The notes under the pieces are model-generated. The model was given only the letters and a program-made list of their open reading frames with translations, was not told the DNA's origin and ran no database searches. A program made the translations under genes and the position numbers. Positions 6,573 through 12,565 of a DNA stretch of 12,565 nucleotides are shown piece after piece (the stretch's first letter is position 1; each line of letters starts with the position of its first letter). This DNA is from an uncultured Clostridia bacterium (GTDB lineage: Bacteria; Bacillota_A; Clostridia; Oscillospirales; Oscillospiraceae): contig CAMKAP010000035.1 in the NCBI GenBank assembly GCA_946410505.1, forward strand, positions 1 through 12,565, in the 5' to 3' direction.

Positions 6573-6619
6573 TGGAAATATCACGAAGGCCGGGCGGCTT
6601 TTCCCCGCAGGAGCGGCGT

Positions 6620-8230
6620 TTATTTCTCCATCTTCTCCGCAAGCTTTTCGATGGCGTCGGCATAGCGGGCCAGCTCCTTGTTGGCCCGCCCCTCGATGCT
6701 CTTGGCCACGCGCATGAGCTTTTCGCAGGCAGCGAGCAGTCGGAGATATACGGGGCTGGTTTTGCGCTGTTTGCCGCCCTCGCCTTTCTTTTCCACGGCT
6801 TTTCCTTCCGTGATGCGCACGAACTGCCCAAGCCGCAGATCAAAGCAGGTGCCGCTGTAGGGTGCGAAGGCCTTATAGCCCAGTTCGTCGTTGAGGCAGG
6901 CGGTAAAGCTGTCGGCCGAAGCGGGATCGCCGTGGTTTATGAAGATGAGCTTCGGCTTCTCCCGGAAGCCGCCCAGCCAGCGCAGCAGACCGTTCTTATC
7001 CGCGTGGCCGCTGATGCCGGGGAGCGTGTCGATCTGGGCGTTGACCTCAATGTCCTCGTTGAAGAGCTTGACATGCTTCGCCCCGTCCACCAGCGCCCGA
7101 CCCAGAGTGCCCACGGCCTGATAGCCCACGAAGAGCACCATGCTCTCCCTGCGCCAGAGGTTGTGCTTGAGGTGGTGGCGCACCCGGCCCGCGTCGCACA
7201 TGCCGGAAGCCGAGAGGATGACCTTGGGCTCCTTGTCCTCATTGATGGCGCGGGATTCCTCCTGGCTCACGCTCAGCCGCAGCCCCGGAAACACCAGGGG
7301 GTTGACGCCGGAGCGGATCAGGCGGCGCATCTCGTTGTCCACATACTGGGTGTCACACTGGAGAAAGACCGACGTGGCCTCCACGGCCAGCGGGCTGTCC
7401 ACATAGACGGGGAATTCTCCGTGCCCGGTGACGAGAGCGCGCTCCTTGATCTCCCGCAGGAAATAGAGCATCTCCTGGGTGCGGCCCACGGCAAAGCTGG
7501 GGATGATGATATTGCCGCCCCGGTCCAGCACGGTCTGGATGCGTCTGGCAAGCTCCGTCACATAGTCCACCCGCTCCTCGCTGTGGAGCCTGTCGCCGTA
7601 GGTGGACTCCAGCACCAGATACTCTGTCTCCTCCACAGGCTGGGGATTCCGGAGAATGGGCTGATCGGCGTTGCCCACGTCTCCGGAGAAGGTGATCTTG
7701 TGGGTCTCCCCCTCCTCCCGGAGCCAGACCTCGATGGCCGCGGAGCCCAGCAGATGCCCCACGTCGGTCATGCGGATGCTCACGCAGTCGTTGACCTGGA
7801 CCGGCACACCGTAGCCGCAGGGGCGCAGCAGGCCGATGGCGCCGAGAGCGTCGTCCAGGTCATAGAGGGGCTCCACGCTCTCTCCGCCGGAGCGCTGATT
7901 CTTCCGGCTCTTCCACTCCGCCTCGGACACCTGGATATTGGCGCAGTCGCGCAGCATGATGTCGCAGAGAGAGCAGGTGGCGGCGCTGGCGTAGATGGGG
8001 CCGCGAAAGCCCTGCTTGTACAGCAGCGGCAGCATGCCGGAGTGGTCCACATGGGCGTGGGTCAGCAGCGCAAAGTCCAGCGCCTCCGGATTTACGGGCA
8101 GGGGCTCGTTGACATAGAGATCCTTGCCCTGTTCCATGCCGCAGTCCACAATTCCCTTTTTGTCGCCCACCTCGATATAGGTGCAGCTTCCCGTGACCTC
8201 GTGGGCGGCGCCCAGAAATGTGATCCTCAT
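6620..8230 (-). CDS. Beta-CASP metallo-beta-lactamase-fold hydrolase, probable RNA nuclease
   Basis: The 536-residue protein starts MRITFLGAAHEVTGS, a hallmark of the CPSF/beta-CASP group of MBL-fold proteins that process RNA. Metal ligands are visible: HAHVDH at 58-63, VGHLLGS (His159), SGDVG (Asp184), and the beta-CASP motifs ending in SGHAD (His409) and INHGD (His433). Between them lies the beta-CASP insert with PSFAVGRTQEML (244-255) and ILSASGMCDAGR. After about residue 478 there is a Lys-rich extension with helical character (to 536) beyond the usual core, possibly aiding RNA binding or dimerisation. No signal peptide, so it is cytoplasmic. The ATG at 8230 has AGGAG nine bases upstream and a good promoter about 45 bases further out. 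Transcribed separately from polC. The exact RNA target cannot be told from sequence. Confidence 0.92.
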   Translation of the reverse strand: MRITFLGAAHEVTGSCTYIEVGDKKGIVDCGMEQGKDLYVNEPLPVNPEALDFALLTHAHVDHSGMLPLLYKQGFRGPIYASAATCSLCDIMLRDCANIQVSEAEWKSRKNQRSGGESVEPLYDLDDALGAIGLLRPCGYGVPVQVNDCVSIRMTDVGHLLGSAAIEVWLREEGETHKITFSGDVGNADQPILRNPQPVEETEYLVLESTYGDRLHSEERVDYVTELARRIQTVLDRGGNIIIPSFAVGRTQEMLYFLREIKERALVTGHGEFPVYVDSPLAVEATSVFLQCDTQYVDNEMRRLIRSGVNPLVFPGLRLSVSQEESRAINEDKEPKVILSASGMCDAGRVRHHLKHNLWRRESMVLFVGYQAVGTLGRALVDGAKHVKLFNEDIEVNAQIDTLPGISGHADKNGLLRWLGGFREKPKLIFINHGDPASADSFTACLNDELGYKAFAPYSGTCFDLRLGQFVRITEGKAVEKKGEGGKQRKTSPVYLRLLAACEKLMRVAKSIEGRANKELARYADAIEKLAEKMEK

Positions 8231-8274
8231 GTCCCTTTTCTCCTTTCGCCAGACTTCTCTTGTTTTCTGCTGTT

Positions 8275-8303
8275 ATTTTACACCCTGCCGTCCCGCTTCG
8301 CAA
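8275..8303 (-). promoter_or_regulatory. Promoter for the beta-CASP hydrolase gene
   Basis: On the minus strand TTGCGA (8298-8303, four of six matches) and TAAAAT (8275-8280, five of six) are separated by 17 bases. The predicted transcript start is about 38 bases before the ATG at 8230. It follows the polC terminator directly, as expected for a new unit. Confidence 0.65.
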
Positions 8304-8335
8304 CGGCTCTTCAGAAAAGTTAAGGAGAAAGGAAA

Positions 8336-8375
8336 ACGGATTGCCGGACCGGTGCGCGCCGGTACGGCAATCCGT
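8336..8375 (-). terminator. Intrinsic terminator of the ispG-polC unit
   Basis: Three bases after the polC stop, an 11-bp perfect stem (ACGGATTGCCG with CGGCAATCCGT) continues, after one G-A mismatch, into an inner stem ACCGG/CCGGT with a 6-base loop. On the minus strand it is followed by TTTTCCTTTCTCC, a fair U-rich tract. The A-rich plus-strand flank is on one side only, so it acts on minus-strand transcripts. Confidence 0.87.
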
Positions 8376-8378
8376 CTT

Positions 8379-11300
8379 TCAGAATTCAAAAAAGCTGATC
8401 TGGCTGGTGTCCGGCATGTCGCCCAGGGCGCCCATGCTCTTGAGCTGCTCCAGGTGGCTGGAGGAGACTTTGGGGCAGACCCGGTTCAGTTCCTCGATGG
8501 AAATAAACTGCTGCCCGGACTTTCCGGCCGCCGCCAGGTCCAGCGCCGCTGTCTCGCCCAGGCCGGAGATGGCCACAAAGGGCGGGCGGAGTCTGCCGTC
8601 CTCGGTGATGAGGAATTTGGCTGCGTCGGACTGGTAGAGGTCGATGGGCGCGAACTCGAAGCCGCGCATGTTGAACTCATACACCGCCTCCAGCGTCACC
8701 TGCAGATCCTCTTCGTTGGCGGTCAGATCGTTGCGGCGCTTAAACTCGTTGATCTTTCTGCGCACGCTCTCTGTGCCGCCGGTCATCATGGCCGCGTCGA
8801 AGCCGCCCTTCTGGCTGCGCCGGTAGAAATAGGCGCTGTAGAAGGCCAGGGGCTCGTGCACCTTGAACCAGGCAATGCGGAAGGCCATCATCACGTAGGC
8901 CACCGCGTGGGCCTTCGGGAAGAGGTAAGCGATCTTGCGGGCCGATTCGATCCACCAGTCCGGCACGCCCATGGCGCGCATCTGCTCCTCGGCGTCGCCG
9001 GGGAACTCCCCGCTCTTCTTGACCTTGCCCTTTCGCACGGCCTCCATGGTCTTGAAGGCCAGCGCGGGCTTCATCCCCTTCTGGATCAGATAGATCATGA
9101 TGTCATCACGGCAGCCGATGGTCTCATTGACGTCGGCGATGCCGTTTACGATCAAATCGTGGATGTTGCCGGCCCACACGTCGGTGCCGTGGGAGAAGCC
9201 GGAGAGGCGTACCAGGGTATCAAACTGCCGGGGCTGGGTATCCACCAGCATCTGGCGGGTGAAGGGGGTGCCGAACTCGGGCACGCCGATGGACCCGGTC
9301 TTGCCGATGATGGGGTCGTCGTCCGGAAGCCCCAGCGCAGCGGGGCTTGTGAAGATGGACATGGTCTCCGGGTCGGAGAGGGAGATTTTTTTTGCGTCCA
9401 CCCCGGTCATATCCTCCATCATGCGGATCATGGTGGGGTCATCGTGGCCCAGCTCGTCGAGCTTCAGGAGGTTTGCCTCCATGCAGTGGTATTCAAAATG
9501 TGTTGTGATAATATCGCTGTTGGGGTCGTCCGCCGGGTGCTGCACCGGACAGAAATCGGTCACGTCCATATCCTGGGGGATGACGACAAGGCCGCCGGGG
9601 TGCTGGCCCGTAGTGCGCTTGATGCCCACGAGGCCCTGGGCCAGACGGTTTTCCTCGGCCTTGGTGGCGGTGATGCCCCGCTCCTCCAGGTATTTTTTCA
9701 CATAGCCGTAGGCGGTTTTCTCCGCCAGGGTTCCGATGGTGCCGGCGCGGAACACGTGGTCCGAGCCGAAGAGCACTTCGGTATATTTGTGGGCCTTGGC
9801 CTGATACTCACCGGAGAAATTCAGGTCAATATCCGGCGTTTTTTCATTGCCCGGGAAACCGAGGAAAGTCTCAAAGGGAATGTCGAAGCCCTCCCGGTTC
9901 ATGCGCGTGCCGCAGTCAGGGCAGTCCTTTTCCGGCATGTCCGCGCCGCAGCCGTAACTGCCGTCGGTGATAAACTCGGAGTGATGGCATTTGGGGCAGA
10001 CATAGTGGGGTGGGAGGGAGTTGACCTCCGTGATGCCGGACATATAAGCCACGATGGAGGAGCCCACACTGCCCCGGCTGCCCACCAGATAGCCGTGCTC
10101 CAGGGAATTCTGCACCAGCTTCTGGGCGGACATGTAGATCACGTCGTAGTTGTGGTCGAGGATGGTGTTGAGCTCGGTGTCCACGCGCTCCTGCACGACC
10201 TCCGGCGGATTCTCTCCATAGATGCGGTGCATTTTGCCGTAGACCAGGTCTCGCAGATCCCGGGCGGAGTTTTCGATCTTGGGCGGAAACAGCTCCTTCG
10301 GCAGCAGCTCGATCTCTTCCACCTGGTCGGCGATGGCCCGGGTGTTGGTCACCACCACCTCGTAGGCCACGTCCTTGCCCAAATACTCGAATTCCTTGAG
10401 CATCTCGTCGGTGGTGCGGAAGAAAATGGGGCAGTCCCGGTCGGCGTCGGAGAACTTCTTGGCCGCCTGCAGGATCTTGCGGTACTGCTCGTCCTCGGCG
10501 TCGAGGAAGTGCACGTCGCTGGCGGCGATGACGGGCTTATTGAGCTTCCGCCCCAGCTCCAGGATCGTGCGGTTGTAGTCCTGCAGCACCTTTTCATCCT
10601 TGACGCGGCCGTTTTCGATGAGGAAGGCGTTGTTGCAGATGGGCTGGATCTCCAGATAGTCGTAGTAGGAGGCGATCTTCTCCAGTTCCTTCTGGCTCGC
10701 GCCGGTCATGACCGCGCCGTAGAGCTCGCCCATCCCGCAGGCGGAGCCCACCAGGATCCCCTCCCGGTGCTGGTTCAGAAGGCTCTTCGGCACCGTGGGG
10801 ACCCGGTGGAAGTACTTGAGATAGGACTGGGAGATCATCTCATAGAGGTTTTTGAGTCCCTTCCGGTTCAAAACCAGCAGGATCATGTGGTGGGTCTTGG
10901 CCACGTCGGTACGCTTTAAGCGGTGGTAGACCTCCTCGATCCCGTCCAGGTCCTTGGCCCCCTGGGCGCGCAGCATGGGCAGGAACTTGTCCATCATGCG
11001 GGCCACCACCATGGCGTCGTCCGAGGCGCGGTGGTGGTTGAACTGCGGCAGCCCCAGGTGGTTGGAGACGATGTCCAGCTTGAAGCGCTTGAGCTCCGGC
11101 AGCAGCGCCTGGCTCAGCGCGAGGGTATCCAGAAAAACGGGAGAAAACTTGAGCCCGTTTCTGAGGGCAGCCGCCGTCATGAAGCCCACGTCAAAATGGG
11201 CGTTGTGGGCGATCAGGGGCCGGTCCCCCGCGTAGGCCATGAACATCTCCATGGCCTCCTTCTCCAGCGGCGCGTCCTTCACGTCGCTGTCCCGGATGCC

Positions 11301-12380
11301 GGTCAGCTCCGTGATGTTGGCCGGGATGGGCTTCTGGGGGTTTACGAAGGTGTTGAAGGTGCTCTTGATTTCGCCGCCCGAGAAAATCACCGCGCCGATC
11401 TCGGTCATGCGGTCGTTCTGGGCGTTAAGGCCGGTGGTCTCAATGTCGAAGGCCACGAACTCCGTATCCAGCGGCAGCCGGGATTTGCCGATGACGGCGG
11501 CGTTGCCGTCCATGTCGTTGACGAAGTAGGCCTCCATGCCGTAGATGATCTTGACGCCGTGCTTTTTGCCCGCCTTCCACATGTCCGGGAAGGCCTGGGC
11601 CACGCCGTGGTCGGTGACTGCGATGGCGGGCATGCCCCAGTCCGCCGCCCGCTTGACCGCGGCGGCCGGGTCTGTCAGCGCGTCCAGCGCCGAGAAACGG
11701 GTATGCAGATGCAGCTCCACGCGCTTTTCTTCCGCCTTGTCCGGGCGGAGGTAGCGCTTGGACTTCATGATGTTTCGCGGCTCGAGGACCATGTCGTTGT
11801 CGTACTTGGACCAAACGATCTCGCCCTGTACGGTCAGGTGGTCCCCGGCGCCGATCCGGTCGATGATGCTCTTGTCGTCATCCGAGCGCAGAAAGCGCGT
11901 CACGGAGACGGAGTTTGTGCGGTCAGTGAGGTCAAAGGCCAGCACCGCGCCGCCGTTGCGGGTGGAGCGGCTGGTGACCGTCACCACGTCGCCCTCCACG
12001 GTGACCTTGCCGGACTCCAGCGTGAGCGTATTCATGGGGACGGGCTTCTGCCGGATGGCCCGCCCGTAGAGCACGTCGCCCTTGGGGCCGTCACCGCTCT
12101 GGGGTGCGGCGCCAAAGCTGGCTGTCGCCGCAGCCTTCGGGCGGGGGTACTCCGGCACGATGCTCACGCGCTTCAAGCCGTAGTCGGCCCGCAGCCGCTC
12201 CGAGAGCGCCGAGATGTCCACCGGCGAGGGCATGGCGGCAAAGTGGGCGCAGAGCGTGAGCGTCAGCTCCCGCGCGTCCACCTGCACGTCGGTGACCCAG
12301 GCCTGCTCCAGCCCGCCGGCAATGCCTTTGATGTCCTCACAGCCGGGGAATATAGTCAAAAACGGGGTGTTGTCTGTCAT
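8379..12380 (-). CDS. polC: DNA polymerase III alpha subunit, PolC type
   Basis: The 1333-residue protein is the replicative polymerase of low-GC-type Gram-positives, with its own 3'-5' proofreading. Domains in order: N-terminal region (1-110); OB fold (about 120-210); first PHP part (HLHT at 223-226, AVTDHG at 254-259); DEDDh exonuclease (FDIETTG with Asp312 and Glu314, HNAHFDVGF with Asp397, His450 and Asp455), all acidic residues present, so proofreading looks active; second PHP part (AASDVHFL at 619-626); then the polymerase with a zinc-binding cluster (Cys795, Cys798, Cys811, Cys820, Cys823) and the catalytic TPDIDLNFSGEYQ (Asp850, Asp852). The C-terminal QISFFEF resembles a beta-clamp binding motif. 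It is about 100 residues shorter than B. subtilis PolC as I recall it. The ATG overlaps the ispG stop as ATGA with only a weak ribosome binding site, suggesting translational coupling. Confidence 0.98.
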   Translation of the reverse strand: MTDNTPFLTIFPGCEDIKGIAGGLEQAWVTDVQVDARELTLTLCAHFAAMPSPVDISALSERLRADYGLKRVSIVPEYPRPKAAATASFGAAPQSGDGPKGDVLYGRAIRQKPVPMNTLTLESGKVTVEGDVVTVTSRSTRNGGAVLAFDLTDRTNSVSVTRFLRSDDDKSIIDRIGAGDHLTVQGEIVWSKYDNDMVLEPRNIMKSKRYLRPDKAEEKRVELHLHTRFSALDALTDPAAAVKRAADWGMPAIAVTDHGVAQAFPDMWKAGKKHGVKIIYGMEAYFVNDMDGNAAVIGKSRLPLDTEFVAFDIETTGLNAQNDRMTEIGAVIFSGGEIKSTFNTFVNPQKPIPANITELTGIRDSDVKDAPLEKEAMEMFMAYAGDRPLIAHNAHFDVGFMTAAALRNGLKFSPVFLDTLALSQALLPELKRFKLDIVSNHLGLPQFNHHRASDDAMVVARMMDKFLPMLRAQGAKDLDGIEEVYHRLKRTDVAKTHHMILLVLNRKGLKNLYEMISQSYLKYFHRVPTVPKSLLNQHREGILVGSACGMGELYGAVMTGASQKELEKIASYYDYLEIQPICNNAFLIENGRVKDEKVLQDYNRTILELGRKLNKPVIAASDVHFLDAEDEQYRKILQAAKKFSDADRDCPIFFRTTDEMLKEFEYLGKDVAYEVVVTNTRAIADQVEEIELLPKELFPPKIENSARDLRDLVYGKMHRIYGENPPEVVQERVDTELNTILDHNYDVIYMSAQKLVQNSLEHGYLVGSRGSVGSSIVAYMSGITEVNSLPPHYVCPKCHHSEFITDGSYGCGADMPEKDCPDCGTRMNREGFDIPFETFLGFPGNEKTPDIDLNFSGEYQAKAHKYTEVLFGSDHVFRAGTIGTLAEKTAYGYVKKYLEERGITATKAEENRLAQGLVGIKRTTGQHPGGLVVIPQDMDVTDFCPVQHPADDPNSDIITTHFEYHCMEANLLKLDELGHDDPTMIRMMEDMTGVDAKKISLSDPETMSIFTSPAALGLPDDDPIIGKTGSIGVPEFGTPFTRQMLVDTQPRQFDTLVRLSGFSHGTDVWAGNIHDLIVNGIADVNETIGCRDDIMIYLIQKGMKPALAFKTMEAVRKGKVKKSGEFPGDAEEQMRAMGVPDWWIESARKIAYLFPKAHAVAYVMMAFRIAWFKVHEPLAFYSAYFYRRSQKGGFDAAMMTGGTESVRRKINEFKRRNDLTANEEDLQVTLEAVYEFNMRGFEFAPIDLYQSDAAKFLITEDGRLRPPFVAISGLGETAALDLAAAGKSGQQFISIEELNRVCPKVSSSHLEQLKSMGALGDMPDTSQISFFEF

Positions 12381-12565
12381 TTCTCACTCTCGATCAGTTC
12401 CATCAGCCTGTCACAGAGCTGGTCATAGTCGTATGTACCCAGGACCTGGCCCTTTTTGAACAGCAGGCCCTTGTCCTTGCCGCCGGCGATGCCGTAGTCG
12501 GCCTCCCGCGCCTCGCCGGGGCCGTTGACCACGCAGCCCATCACGGCCACGGTGATGTCCCGGTC
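12377..12565 (-). CDS. ispG: 4-hydroxy-3-methylbut-2-enyl diphosphate synthase (IspG/GcpE), C-terminal end
   Basis: Only the last 62 codons and stop are in the window; the 5' part lies beyond base 12565. The fragment includes VAVMGCVVNGPGEAREADYGIAGG across residues 6-29, split here as VAVMGCVVNGPGEA and READYGIAGG. This is the signature of IspG, the iron-sulfur enzyme of the penultimate step of the MEP isoprenoid pathway. The Cys at visible residue 11 is a [4Fe-4S] cluster ligand and the Glu of NGPGE is an active-site residue, by family knowledge. The tail (LFKKGQVLGTYDYDQL...) is typical in length. Its TGA overlaps the polC ATG; ispG next to polC is a familiar clostridial arrangement. Confidence 0.95.
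   Translation of the reverse strand, partial: DRDITVAVMGCVVNGPGEAREADYGIAGGKDKGLLFKKGQVLGTYDYDQLCDRLMELIESEK

Noticed and set aside
6571..6619. GC-rich stretch after the beta-CASP hydrolase stop as a possible terminator
   Set aside because: Only 4-bp stems could be paired and there is no following U-tract, so a terminator is not supported.
6365..8323. Plus-strand 652-codon open frame
   Set aside because: It is antisense to the beta-CASP hydrolase gene and its promoter, and has no recognisable motif.
8181..12428. Very long open frames on the plus strand opposite polC (912 and 501 codons)
   Set aside because: They lie antisense to an unmistakable polC and are low-complexity (rich in Gly, Val, His, Leu), as expected when a GC-rich gene is read on its complement. 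No ribosome binding site or recognisable domain was seen.

Overview
The window is GC-rich, and every gene I can support lies on the minus strand, so transcription runs from high to low coordinates. A Gram-positive type PolC replicase next to ispG, strong AGGAGG-type ribosome binding sites and sigma-A-like promoters point to a Firmicute. The GC-rich composition suggests a clostridial anaerobe, perhaps of the Oscillospiraceae; that family placement is inference.

Region 1 (12565-8336) holds the 3' end of ispG (isoprenoid synthesis), overlapping by 4 bp the start of a complete polC of 1333 codons. PolC ends in a strong intrinsic terminator. Region 2 (8303-6620) is a single gene with its own promoter. 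It encodes a beta-CASP metallo-beta-lactamase-fold hydrolase, probably an RNA nuclease.

Region 3 (6572-510) looks like one five-gene unit with a promoter carrying a 14-bp palindrome over its -10 element and a modest terminator at its end. In order it encodes: a degenerate protein-kinase-like domain joined through a membrane segment to a C-type lectin-like domain; a membrane-anchored protein with a Thr/Pro/Glu-rich stalk; an M18 aminopeptidase; a secreted, membrane-anchored class A beta-lactamase-like serine hydrolase; and a lipoprotein related to amino-acid ABC transporter substrate-binding proteins. Four of the five products are predicted at the cell surface, which suggests envelope sensing or remodelling, although the aminopeptidase is expected in the cytoplasm. 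Region 4 (504-1) is a separate promoter and the first 146 codons of a class I SAM-dependent methyltransferase.

The most unusual observation is that the substrate-binding lipoprotein appears circularly permuted. The segment that normally forms the C-terminus of this family sits directly after the lipobox, and the protein stops where that segment would normally begin. Second is the pseudokinase/transmembrane/C-type lectin fusion. No tRNA, rRNA, CRISPR array, insertion sequence or phage gene was seen. No gap between genes is longer than about 150 bases.
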